Positions 17,169 through 25,070 of a stretch of DNA of 64,000 bases are shown here, in pieces. The stretch lies in the NCBI RefSeq assembly GCF_009739515.1, contig NZ_CP046535.1, positions 2,418,001 to 2,482,000 on the forward strand. Reading direction: 5' to 3'. The DNA is from Sphingomonas profundi (GTDB lineage Bacteria > Pseudomonadota > Alphaproteobacteria > Sphingomonadales > Sphingomonadaceae). How positions within the stretch are numbered: position 1 is the first letter of the stretch; the number at the start of each line of letters is the position of its first letter. A program made the translations under genes and the position numbers. Under the pieces are notes generated by a model. The model did not search any database and was not told where the DNA came from. It was given only the letters and a program-made list of their open reading frames with translations.

Positions 17169-19636
17169 CGCGCCTGCTCTCGCCGATGGCCGGCTGGCTG
17201 GCGCCGCTGGACGAGGTGCCCGATCCGGTCTTCGCCGAGCGGATGATGGGCGACGGCTTCGCCATCGATCCGGTCGAGGGGCTGGTCGCCGCACCATGTG
17301 CCGCCACCGTGCAGGCGATCGCGCCGACCGGCCACTCCGTAACGCTGTCGGCGGCGGGCGGCGCCACCATCCTGATCCACATCGGGCTGGAGACGGTGGC
17401 GCTCGGCGGCGCGGGGTTCGAGGTGGTGGCGCGGGTGGGCGCGCAGGTGGCGGCCGGCGATCCGCTGATCCGCTTCTCGCTCGATCGCGTCGGCCGCAGC
17501 GCCCGCTCGCTTCTCACGCCCGTGATCCTGATCGGCGCGGGCGATCGCATCGAGCTGTCCGGCACCGGCCGGAGGGTGGCGATCGGCGATCCCCTGGCCA
17601 CCATCCACGGCGGCGGCGGCGGCGACCGCGACCGCGCGGCGGCGCAGGCCGGATCGGCCGAGCGCGTCGTCACGATCCCGATGGCGCACGGCATCCACGC
17701 CCGGCCCGCCGCGCGGATCGTCGACACGCTGCGCCCCTTCTCGGCCGGCATGACCCTTGCCGTCGGCGAGCGGACGGCCGATGCGCGCAGTATCGTCGCC
17801 CTCCTCTCGCTCGCGGCCAAGCATGGCGAGCGGCTGACGATCGCCGCTACCGGCACGGATGCGGCCGGCGCGGCGGAGGCGATAGCCGCGCTGATCGCCG
17901 GCGGGATGGGCGAGGCCGATCATGCGCCGCCGCCGCGCCCGCCAGCGCCGCCTGTGGCGGCGGCGATCGGGTCCACCCTCGCCGGCGTCACCGCCGCGCC
18001 CGGCCTCGCGATCGGCACCGCCTGCCACCTCGCCGTCGCCGAGATCGCCGTGCCTGCCGATGGCGCCGGCATCGCCGCCGAGCGCGCCGCGCTGGCATCC
18101 GCGCTGGCCGGGATGCGCCGGGCGCTTGCCGGCAAGGCGACGGGCGCCGCCGCCGACATCGCCGCCGCCCACGCCGCCCTGCTCGACGATCCCGCCCTCG
18201 CCGATGCGGCGGACGCAGCGATCGCCGCCGGCCGCAGCGCCGGCCATGCGTGGCGCGGGGCGACCCGCGCCGCCGCCGCCACCCTGCGCGCGACCGGTGA
18301 TGCCCTGCTGATCGAGCGCGTCGCCGATCTCGCCGATATCGAGCGGCAGGTGATAGCGCTCCTGGCCGGCAGCGAGGCCGCCGCCGCCCCGCCCCTGCCG
18401 CCGGCCGCGATCCTGATCGCCGAGGAGCTGCTGCCGTCGCAGTTCATGCTGCTCGATATGGCGCGCCTCGCCGGCATCTGCACCGCGGGCGGCGGCCCGA
18501 CCTCGCACGTCGCGATCCTCGCCGCATCGGCCGGGGTGCCGATGCTCGTCGCGGCGGGGCCGGCCGTCACCGCCATACCGGAGGGGCGCACGCTGGTGCT
18601 GGATGCCGATGCCGCGCGGCTGGAGACCGATCCCGGCGTGGCGCTGCTGGCCGAGACGGAGGCGCGCCTGGCCGATCGCCGCCGCGCCCGCGCCGATGCC
18701 GTGGCCGCCGCGCACGACGACGCGCGCACGGCGGACGGCATCCGCATCGAGGTGTTCGCCAATCTGGGCGCCACCGGCGATGCCGCCGCCGCCGTGGCCG
18801 CCGGGGGGGAGGGGTGCGGCCTGCTGCGCACCGAATTCCTGTTCCTCGATCGCGCGACCGCGCCGAGCGAGGACGAGCAGGCGCGCGACTATGCCGCCAT
18901 CGCCGCCACCCTGGGCGATCGGCCGCTGATCGTCCGCACGCTGGATATCGGCGGCGACAAGCCGGTCGCCTACCTGCCTATGGCGGCGGAGGAGAATCCC
19001 GCGCTGGGCCTGCGCGGCGTGCGGCTGACGCTCGCCCGGCCGGACCTGCTCGATACGCAGCTGCGCGCCATATTGCGCGGCGTGCCGCTTGGCCAGTGCC
19101 GCATCATGGTGCCGATGGTGATCGAGCCGGCGGAGCTGCGCGCCGTGCGCCACGCGCTCGATCGCGCGCGCATCGCGACAGGCGTCGAGGTGGCGATCCC
19201 GCTCGGCGTGATGATCGAGACGCCGGCCGCCGCCCTCCTCGCCGATGCGATCGCGCGGGAGGCGGATTTCCTGTCGATCGGCAGCAACGACCTGACCCAA
19301 TATGCCCTCGCCTGCGATCGCGGCAATCCGGCGACGGCGGCGCGGGTGGACGCGCTGCACCCCGCCGTGCTGCGCCTGATCGCGGAGGCGGCGAAGGGTG
19401 CGGCGGCGCATGGCCGGTGGATCGGCGTGTGCGGCGGCCTCGCCTCCGATCCGGCGGCGGCGGCGATCCTGATCGGCCTCGGCATAACCGAGCTTTCCGC
19501 CGCACCCGCCTCCATCCCGGCGGTGAAGGCGCGGGTGCGCGAGCTGCGCCTGGCGGACTGCCGGGCGATAGCGGCGCGCGCGCTGGCGTGCGGCGACGCG
19601 GCCGAGGTGCGGGCGCTGATCGGAGAAACGGCATGA
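17165..19636 (+). CDS. PTS multiphosphoryl protein, EIIA(Glc)-HPr-EI fusion
   Basis: One 823-aa polypeptide carries three phosphotransfer modules. An EIIA-Glc-like domain covers about 1-150, with H57 (TGHSVTL) and phospho-acceptor H72 (ILIHIGLETV). HPr covers about 167-255, with H178 (HGIHARPAARIVD). Enzyme I covers about 280-823, with swivel-domain H448 (GGPTSHVAILAASAGVP), the PEP-binding TIM barrel (EGCGLLRTEFLF, RTLDIGGDKPVAYL, SIGSNDLTQY) and a C-terminal Cys (GVCGGLASDP). It would relay phosphate from PEP to the adjacent IICB transporter. The GTG start overlaps the hexosaminidase stop and the stop overlaps the transporter start, so all are coupled. Confidence 0.95.
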   Translation: MTRLLSPMAGWLAPLDEVPDPVFAERMMGDGFAIDPVEGLVAAPCAATVQAIAPTGHSVTLSAAGGATILIHIGLETVALGGAGFEVVARVGAQVAAGDPLIRFSLDRVGRSARSLLTPVILIGAGDRIELSGTGRRVAIGDPLATIHGGGGGDRDRAAAQAGSAERVVTIPMAHGIHARPAARIVDTLRPFSAGMTLAVGERTADARSIVALLSLAAKHGERLTIAATGTDAAGAAEAIAALIAGGMGEADHAPPPRPPAPPVAAAIGSTLAGVTAAPGLAIGTACHLAVAEIAVPADGAGIAAERAALASALAGMRRALAGKATGAAADIAAAHAALLDDPALADAADAAIAAGRSAGHAWRGATRAAAATLRATGDALLIERVADLADIERQVIALLAGSEAAAAPPLPPAAILIAEELLPSQFMLLDMARLAGICTAGGGPTSHVAILAASAGVPMLVAAGPAVTAIPEGRTLVLDADAARLETDPGVALLAETEARLADRRRARADAVAAAHDDARTADGIRIEVFANLGATGDAAAAVAAGGEGCGLLRTEFLFLDRATAPSEDEQARDYAAIAATLGDRPLIVRTLDIGGDKPVAYLPMAAEENPALGLRGVRLTLARPDLLDTQLRAILRGVPLGQCRIMVPMVIEPAELRAVRHALDRARIATGVEVAIPLGVMIETPAAALLADAIAREADFLSIGSNDLTQYALACDRGNPATAARVDALHPAVLRLIAEAAKGAAAHGRWIGVCGGLASDPAAAAILIGLGITELSAAPASIPAVKARVRELRLADCRAIAARALACGDAAEVRALIGETA

Positions 19637-21336
19637 GGTTCGGCCTGTCCCCCGCCCGCCTCCAGCCGCTCGGCCGCGCGCTGATGCTGCCGATCGCGGT
19701 GCTGCCGATCGCCGGGCTGTTGCTGCGGCTGGGCCAGCCGGACCTGCTCGACATCGCCTTCGTCGCCGCCGCCGGATCGGCGATCTTCGGCCATCTCGGC
19801 CTGCTGTTCGCGATCGGCGTGGGGGTGGGCCTGGCGCGCGAGAACCACGGCGCGGCCGGGCTCGCCGGCGTCGTCGCCTACCTCGTCACGGTGGAGGGGG
19901 CGAAGGCGCTGCTGGCGGTGCCCGCCGCGACCGGCGCCGGCATCGGTGACGCAGCAGTGCGCGACGTGGTGATCGCCGCGTGGCGCACGGCGCAGCTGGA
20001 ACGGCTGAGCGTGCCCGCCGGCATCCTCTCCGGCCTGGTCGCCGGGATGCTCTACAACCGCTTCTCCGACATTCGCGTGCCGGACTATCTCGCCTTCTTC
20101 GGCGGTCGGCGCTTCGTGCCGATCGCCGCCGGCGTGGCCGGGCTCGGCATGGCGGCGCTGTTCGGGCTCGGCTTTCCCGCGCTCACCGCCGGCATCGATG
20201 CGCTCAGCCGCTGGGTGGTGGGAGCGGGGCCGCTCGGCCTGTTCCTCTACGGCGCGCTCAACCGGCTGCTGATCGTCACCGGCCTGCACCACATCCTCAA
20301 CAACATCGCCTGGTTCATCATCGGCGACTTTCATGGCGCCACGGGCGACCTGAAGCGCTTCTTCGCGGGCGATCCGGCGGCCGGCGGCTTCATGTCCGGC
20401 TTCTTCCCGGTGATGATGTTCGGCCTGCCGGCCGCCTGCCTCGCCATGTATCGCACCGCTCTGCCCGATCGCCGCAAGGCCGTGGGCGGCATGCTGCTGA
20501 GCCTCGCCGCGACGTCCTTCCTGACCGGCGTGACGGAGCCGATCGAGTTCAGCTTCATGTTCCTGGCACCCGCGCTCTACGCCCTGCACGCGGTGCTGAC
20601 GGGCGTCGCCATGGTGCTGATGGATGCGCTAGGGGTGCATCTGGGCTTCGGCTTCTCGGCCGGTCTGTTCGATTACGCGCTAAACTTCGGCCTCGCCACG
20701 CGCCCGCTGCTGCTGCTGCCGTTCGGCCTCGCTTATGCCGGCCTCTATTATGCGAGCTTCGTGTGGTGCATCCGCCGCTTCGACCTGAAGACGCCGGGTC
20801 GCGAGCCGGAGGCCGGCGCCGCAATGGGCAGGCCGATAGGCACGGGCGATCGCGCGACCGGCTTCGTCGCGGCGCTCGGCGGCGGGGCGAACATCGTCGC
20901 GGTGGATGCCTGCACCACGCGACTCCGCCTACGCCTCGTCGATCCCGCCCGGCTTGACGAGCCGGCACTGCGCGCACTCGGCGCACGCGGCATCGTTCGC
21001 CCGGGCGGCGATGCGGCGCAGGTGGTGCTGGGGCCGATCGCGGACACGGTGGCGGGCGAGATCCGACGCGTTGTTTCCGGGACTTTCCCCGTTAATCCAG
21101 ACACCGGATTGATCGACCTGATCGTCAGCTCGTCGCCAACGGAGGTATTGGCGCGCTCAAGCCGCCTTCTGCTCCACTTCGACGAACCGCCTCGTATCGA
21201 TGCGGTCGCGTTCATGGCCGTCGGCGCACGCGGCGCGGTGACGGACGAAGGTGGCTCGTTGCACCTGATACTCGGCCCCGGTGCAGACGCCGTTGCGGAT
21301 GCGGTTCGCCAACGACTCGCCGGTGGAAGACAGTGA
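19633..21336 (+). CDS. nagE: PTS GlcNAc transporter EIICB with a second, Cys-less IIB domain
   Basis: The 567-aa protein has an N-terminal IIC membrane domain of the glucose/GlcNAc family (residues about 1-380, including LLIVTGLHHILNNIAW and LTGVTEPIEFSFMF). A IIB domain follows with phospho-Cys C427 (VDACTTRLRLRL). A further C-terminal copy aligns without gaps to the first IIB (ARSSRLLLHF versus ACTTRLRLRL, then GARGAV versus GARGIV, and LGPGADAVA versus LGPIADTVA) but has Arg508 where the Cys should be. It would import GlcNAc as GlcNAc-6-P, using phosphate from the fusion protein upstream. Base composition drops from about 21060 on, within the second IIB region. Confidence 0.93.
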   Translation: MRFGLSPARLQPLGRALMLPIAVLPIAGLLLRLGQPDLLDIAFVAAAGSAIFGHLGLLFAIGVGVGLARENHGAAGLAGVVAYLVTVEGAKALLAVPAATGAGIGDAAVRDVVIAAWRTAQLERLSVPAGILSGLVAGMLYNRFSDIRVPDYLAFFGGRRFVPIAAGVAGLGMAALFGLGFPALTAGIDALSRWVVGAGPLGLFLYGALNRLLIVTGLHHILNNIAWFIIGDFHGATGDLKRFFAGDPAAGGFMSGFFPVMMFGLPAACLAMYRTALPDRRKAVGGMLLSLAATSFLTGVTEPIEFSFMFLAPALYALHAVLTGVAMVLMDALGVHLGFGFSAGLFDYALNFGLATRPLLLLPFGLAYAGLYYASFVWCIRRFDLKTPGREPEAGAAMGRPIGTGDRATGFVAALGGGANIVAVDACTTRLRLRLVDPARLDEPALRALGARGIVRPGGDAAQVVLGPIADTVAGEIRRVVSGTFPVNPDTGLIDLIVSSSPTEVLARSSRLLLHFDEPPRIDAVAFMAVGARGAVTDEGGSLHLILGPGADAVADAVRQRLAGGRQ

Positions 21337-21343
21337 GACGGCG

Positions 21344-21553
21344 CTAGAAGATCAGGGTAGCCACGCCCGCGAGGCCGAGCCACAGGGCAGCCGCCAGAGG
21401 CATCGCGTAAGCGAGGCCGGTGAACACCTGCGATCGGCCCGGCGACGATGCCGTCTCACGGCCTCGTGTCAGCACGGGGTTCGCGAACACGTGGGCGCGG
21501 ACTTGGGGCGGCCGGTGGTGGATGTGCAGAGTCGCACGCTGATAAGGTGACAT
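21344..21553 (-). CDS. Small hypothetical membrane protein (69 aa)
   Basis: ATG 21553 is preceded by a strong ribosome site (ACGGAGAGTGAGAGG), giving 69 residues: a basic, His/Arg-rich N-terminal half and a single C-terminal transmembrane helix (AYAMPLAAALWLGLAGVATLIF). I do not recognise a named family. It is convergent with nagE, with 7 bp between stops. A strong minus-strand terminator lies 71 bp upstream of its start, so it either has its own promoter in that gap or is controlled by attenuation. Confidence 0.55.
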   Translation of the reverse strand: MSPYQRATLHIHHRPPQVRAHVFANPVLTRGRETASSPGRSQVFTGLAYAMPLAAALWLGLAGVATLIF

Positions 21554-21623
21554 CCTCTCACTCTCCGTAAGCGATCTGTCACATCGACGCGCAGAGGAGC
21601 CGCCGGGTTCCGGCCAAAGCGAC

Positions 21624-21655
21624 AAAAAAAGGGCCGGTCGACGAACGACCAGCCC
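21624..21655 (-). terminator. Intrinsic terminator, minus strand
   Basis: Read on the minus strand, GGGC-TGGTC-G pairs across a TTCGT loop with CGACC-GGCCC (one mismatch), and seven Ts follow at 21630-21624. The same hairpin read forward ends in TGAAGTTTT, so it could act weakly in both directions. It separates the structured non-coding stretch at 21656-21890 from the small gene at 21344-21553. Confidence 0.75.
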
Positions 21656-21890
21656 TGAAGTTTTAGGAGAGGATGCCTGAAAGGCCTGATCGTTGTGCGG
21701 TGCAACAGCGAAACATGCAATTGCATTTTCGGATCAAAGGATTGCATGAACAGCAATCGTCCGGAAATATTGCTGCGATCGGCAGGGATGCCGGTATCGC
21801 ACCGGCGCACCTCTCTCCTGCGAAGTCTCTGTCCGGACTCTTTGGCCGACCGCAGCGAAGCAGCGTAGCGCGGAAGACGAGCAATGCCAA
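21656..21890 (-). ncRNA. Candidate structured RNA / leader upstream of a terminator
   Basis: This is the only gene-free stretch longer than 300 bp (21554-22077). It holds a series of hairpin-forming inverted repeats: GTCCGGAC (21831-21838); GCAGG/CCTGC (21782/21817) enclosing GCCGGT/ACCGGC (21790-21806); CAGCAAT/ATTGCTG (21751/21769); ATGCAATTGCAT (21715-21726) flanked by CGAAA/TTTCG; GTTG/CAAC (21692/21703); and GCCT/AGGC (21675/21682). These end at the minus-strand terminator. No convincing protein frame crosses it. A small RNA, or a leader controlling the 69-aa protein, is possible. It matches no RNA family I can name. The rest (21891-22077) shows nothing recognisable. Confidence 0.35.
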
Positions 21891-22077
21891 TCGCGGTGAA
21901 GATCAGATCGTGCCGTGTTGCAGCACAGTTTGCCGCGCGAATGCGTGCAGTCGCAATACGCTTCGTATTCGTCGTTAGTCGACGGGGGATTACAGCCGTT
22001 TCGAAACCATCCCGTGTAAGAATGACTTAACCGCACCGGCCCATGCTCCGCCAGCAGGAACGAAGGCGGAGGGGACG

Positions 22078-22413
22078 ATGAGAGCAGCCGATAGCGGCGA
22101 CGAGGGCCAGTCCAGCCATGCCCAGCGCGTCGCCACCAGCGTGCGTGCCGCGCTGGAGCGCGGCGACTGCCCCGCCGGACTGGTGGCGACCGCCTGCGCC
22201 GCCGCCGAGCAGGCCGCCACCCGCGCCGTCCGCGCTGCCGAGTCGCGGGAACGCCTGCGGATCATCCGCTGGCTGCGCACCGTCGCCACCGTCTATGCCG
22301 ATCGCTTCCGCGCCGGTCGCGGCGAGGAATCGGTCTACTGGTTCGATCAGCTGGAAGCCTTCTCCCACGCGGCGGACGCGATCGCCCGCCGGCGTCATGC
22401 CCGGCCGCACTGA
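22078..22413 (+). CDS. Hypothetical protein, Ala/Arg-rich helical (111 aa)
   Basis: ATG 22078 follows a clear ribosome site (GGAGGGGACG). The 111-residue product is predominantly helical, Ala/Arg-rich, with an aromatic patch (VYADRFRAGRGEESVYWFDQLEAF) near the C-terminus, no signal peptide and no membrane segment. I do not recognise the family. It stands alone between the non-coding stretch and another small gene. Confidence 0.6.
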   Translation: MRAADSGDEGQSSHAQRVATSVRAALERGDCPAGLVATACAAAEQAATRAVRAAESRERLRIIRWLRTVATVYADRFRAGRGEESVYWFDQLEAFSHAADAIARRRHARPH

Positions 22414-22500
22414 CGGCGAGGATGGAACCGGCGTGCTTAACGGCGCGTCAACCTCTCGCCCCGATAAGCGCCGGGCAGGCGGATGATGATGGAGGCTGGA

Positions 22501-22707
22501 ATGGGTTTCTGGAGCAGGGCGCCGATCGCGCCGGATGTGCCGGTGCAGTTGCTCAAGCAGCGCTATATCGAACTCGGCTCGCTCCAGGCTGTCGCCGATG
22601 CGGAGAACCTCGATGTCGCGTGGCTCGGCCGGCAGCTGAAGGCCTATGATCGGCGCGTCGCCGGATCGGACGCGGATTATACCGGGCCGGAGCGGCGCCG
22701 CCGCTGA
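22501..22707 (+). CDS. Hypothetical protein (68 aa)
   Basis: GGAGG at 22491-22495 precedes ATG 22501, giving 68 residues (MGFWSRAPIAPDVP ...). The sequence LLKQRYIELGSLQAVADAENLDVAWLGRQLKAYDRR reads like a short helix-turn-helix-type segment, and the tail is basic (GPERRRR). An alternative start six codons upstream (22483) has no better ribosome site. Family unknown. Confidence 0.55.
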   Translation: MGFWSRAPIAPDVPVQLLKQRYIELGSLQAVADAENLDVAWLGRQLKAYDRRVAGSDADYTGPERRRR

Positions 22708-22749
22708 CGGCCGATCGGGCAGGCTTGCCGGCCGTCCGCGCCCCGCATA

Positions 22750-23196
22750 GTGGACCGCCGGGTGGACGGCTTCGATCTCGCGCGCCTGATCGCCCGGCTC
22801 GGCCCGACGGGACATGGCGGCCATCTGGGCCTGCGATACCGGGCGCACGGGCCTGACTGGGTCGAGATCATGCTCGCCCCCGACCCCCGGCTGATGGTGG
22901 ATGCGGAGAGCGGGGTCTTCGCCTCCGGCCCGGTCGTCGCGATGATGGACACGGCGGCCAGCTTCGCCATCTGGGCACGGATCGGGGCGATGGTGCCGCA
23001 GGCGACGCTCGATCTGCGGGTCGATTATCTGCGGCCGTCCGGCCCCGGCCGCACGCTGATCGGGCGCGGCGAATGCTATCGTGTCACCCGCAACGTCGCC
23101 TTCGTCCGCGGGCAGGCGCATGAGGGCGATGCGGACGATCCGATCGCCCACGTGGCCGGCACCTTCATGTTCCTCGATCCGGCCCCGCGCGCGTGA
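22750..23196 (+). CDS. PaaI-type hotdog-fold thioesterase, first of a tandem pair
   Basis: This 148-aa hotdog-fold protein starts at GTG 22750 (no ATG is available before the conserved region). The FASGPVVAMMDTAASFAIWARI helix and LDLRVDYLRPSGPGRTLIGRGECYRVTRNVAFVRG strands match the PaaI/YbgC thioesterase fold, which hydrolyses acyl-CoA. The substrate cannot be inferred. Its stop overlaps the next thioesterase gene (GTGA), implying coupled translation and perhaps a hetero-oligomer. Confidence 0.85.
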   Translation: MDRRVDGFDLARLIARLGPTGHGGHLGLRYRAHGPDWVEIMLAPDPRLMVDAESGVFASGPVVAMMDTAASFAIWARIGAMVPQATLDLRVDYLRPSGPGRTLIGRGECYRVTRNVAFVRGQAHEGDADDPIAHVAGTFMFLDPAPRA

Positions 23197-23579
23197 CGCT
23201 GCCACCTTATGCCGAGACGCTGGGCGTGCGCATCAAGGACGATGGCGACGGGCGCTGCGTCGTGATGCCGGCCGGCGATCACGTGCTGGGCCGGCCCGGC
23301 TTCATCCACGGCGGCGCGCTGGCCGGGCTGCTGGAAATTGCCGCGATCGTGGCGGTACGCGACGCGCTGGCTGGGGAGGATCTGCCGCGCCTCAAGCCCG
23401 TCACCGTCACCGTCGATTTCCGGCGCGGCGGGCGGATGGTGGAGACGCGCGCGATGGGCACCGTCACCCGCCTCGGCAACCGCATCGCCAACGTCGATGC
23501 GGCGGCGTGGCAGGATGGCCGCGACCGGCCGATCGCCACCGCGCGCATGAACATCCTGCTCGATCGCAAGGAAAGCTGA
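23193..23579 (+). CDS. PaaI-type hotdog-fold thioesterase, second of a tandem pair
   Basis: This 128-aa hotdog protein starts at GTG 23193, overlapping the upstream paralogue. The typical motif HVLGRPGFIHGGALAGLLEIAAIVAV carries the HGG segment of PaaI thioesterases, followed by LKPVTVTVDFRRGGRMVETRAMGTVTRLGNRIANVDAAAW. The first paralogue has FASGPVVAMMD at the HGG position. The pair may therefore combine one canonical and one divergent subunit. The acyl-CoA substrate is unknown. A terminator hairpin follows 2 bp after the stop. Confidence 0.88.
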   Translation: MTLPPYAETLGVRIKDDGDGRCVVMPAGDHVLGRPGFIHGGALAGLLEIAAIVAVRDALAGEDLPRLKPVTVTVDFRRGGRMVETRAMGTVTRLGNRIANVDAAAWQDGRDRPIATARMNILLDRKES

Positions 23580-23580
23580 A

Positions 23581-23599
23581 GCGCGCCCGCCGGGCGCGC
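23581..23599 (+). terminator. GC hairpin after the thioesterase pair
   Basis: GCGCGCCC and GGGCGCGC form a perfect 8-bp stem around a GCC loop, starting one base after the stop codon of the second thioesterase. Only a weak T-rich tract follows (TTGCACGATTTGTCATTTT), so it may be a Rho-independent terminator of modest strength. Confidence 0.55.
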
Positions 23600-23708
23600 T
23601 TGCACGATTTGTCATTTTGACTGCCCGACGCGGCGGTGCATAGCGTGCGGCGGCCGCTCTCGTCCGGCGGTGATCTGCCGGGTGCCGGACGCGCGGTTGG
23701 GGGATGCG

Positions 23709-25070
23709 GTGAAACGACTTGCGTTGCGCTACGGGCTGCTGGTGCTGGTGCTGGCCGCGATCAGCGGTGCCATCGCCTGGATCGGCCGGGAACGGCCGGG
23801 CAGCGGCATCCGCCACTATGCCAATGCCGAGCAGGCCGTCACCGCGGCGCAGGCGGCGGCGGATCAGCAGGGCGTGCCGGTCGACTATCGCCAGACCCTG
23901 GCGAGGCTGAACGACGGCGTGGCGCGGGCGCGCACGGCGGCGGCGGCGCAGCCGGGCGAGTGGCCGGTCGTCGCGGGCGTGGGCGATGCACTGACGGCGC
24001 GGGCGCGATTGACCAACGCCTTCCCCGACTATGCCGAGGCCGGCCGCTGGTACGACAGGGCGATGGCGATCGATCCCCGCATCGGCCCGCGGCTGGCGCG
24101 GGCGACGTGGAACTTCTCGATACACCGGCTGGCGGCGGTGGAGCCCGATCTGAAGCGCATGGACGCCTATGTGGTGAAGGAGGATGGCGACGTCGCCGCC
24201 GCGCTCGGCCTGCGCGGCGATCTGGCCTTCTTCACCGGCGACTATCCCCGCGCGCTCGACCTCTACGAGCGGTCGCACGCGCGCATGGGGTCGCTCGGCG
24301 GCTCCTTCCGCCTCGCCAACTACTGGGCGCGCATGGGCGATCCGGCGAAGGCGGAACTGTACATCGCCGAGGCGGAAGGCGCGCTGCACGGCCCGTTGCA
24401 GCAGACCCGCGCCTTCTTCGAGCTGCAGCGCGGCATGATCGCCTTCGCCGCCGGCGACTGGCCGTCGGCCGGCCGGCACTATGTGCGCGCGAACGCGATC
24501 TTCCCCGGCTACTGGCTGATCGAGGAGCATCTGGCGACGATGCTGGCGCTGAAGGGCGACACGAAGCGGGCAATGGCGCTCTACCAGGCGATCGCGCGCC
24601 GCACCGCCATGCCGGAGGCGTACGACGCCGTGGCCGGCCTCTATCGCGCGCAGGGCGATCTGGCGCAGTCGCAGGCGTGGGCGGCCCGGGCGCAGGCGGG
24701 CTGGCGCGAGCGGCTGGCGCTGCTGCCGGAGGCCGCCTACGGCCATGCGCTGGATCATGAGCTCGCGTTTGGCGATCCGGCGCGCGCGCTCGCCATCGCG
24801 CAGCGCAACTTCGCGAACCGGCCCTATGCCGACAGCGCGACCGGCCTCGCCTGGGCCTATATGGCGAACCACCGGCCGGCGGACGCGATCCGCACGATCG
24901 AGCCCGTCCTCTCCTCCGGCTGGGTCGCGGCCGAGCCGTGGATCGTCGCGACGGAGGCCTATGCCCTGTCCGGTCAGGCGGCCAAGGCAGACGATGCGCG
25001 CAAGCGGGCGCTGGCGATCAACCCGCACAGCTTCGATCGCAATCCCGGCGTGACATGGCTGGATCACTGA
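23709..25070 (+). CDS. Membrane-anchored TPR protein
   Basis: This 453-aa protein has one N-terminal transmembrane helix (LALRYGLLVLVLAAISGAIAWIG, residues about 3-25). The remainder is alpha-helical with repeated tetratricopeptide-like units (GLRGDLAFFTGDYPRALDLYERS, ELQRGMIAFAAGDWPSAGRHYVRANA, GLAWAYMANHRPADAIRTIEPVL). Start GTG 23709 follows GGGGGATGCG. The last 16 bases overlap the HupE/UreJ-like gene, so the two are probably made together. TPR proteins usually scaffold complexes. No specific partner is known, but the downstream membrane protein is the obvious candidate. Confidence 0.85.
   Translation: MKRLALRYGLLVLVLAAISGAIAWIGRERPGSGIRHYANAEQAVTAAQAAADQQGVPVDYRQTLARLNDGVARARTAAAAQPGEWPVVAGVGDALTARARLTNAFPDYAEAGRWYDRAMAIDPRIGPRLARATWNFSIHRLAAVEPDLKRMDAYVVKEDGDVAAALGLRGDLAFFTGDYPRALDLYERSHARMGSLGGSFRLANYWARMGDPAKAELYIAEAEGALHGPLQQTRAFFELQRGMIAFAAGDWPSAGRHYVRANAIFPGYWLIEEHLATMLALKGDTKRAMALYQAIARRTAMPEAYDAVAGLYRAQGDLAQSQAWAARAQAGWRERLALLPEAAYGHALDHELAFGDPARALAIAQRNFANRPYADSATGLAWAYMANHRPADAIRTIEPVLSSGWVAAEPWIVATEAYALSGQAAKADDARKRALAINPHSFDRNPGVTWLDH

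Noticed and set aside
21740-21850. Glycine riboswitch on the minus strand
   Set aside because: GGACAGAGA and GGAGAGA are present, but the essential CCGAAGG and CTCTCAGGCAAAAGGAC elements are missing, and the downstream gene is not a glycine-cleavage gene.
21961-22030. Possible tRNA or tmRNA fragment around GGTTTCGAAACGG
   Set aside because: It superficially resembles a T-arm or the tmRNA 5' region, but no cloverleaf, acceptor stem, CCA end or tag-peptide frame can be built.
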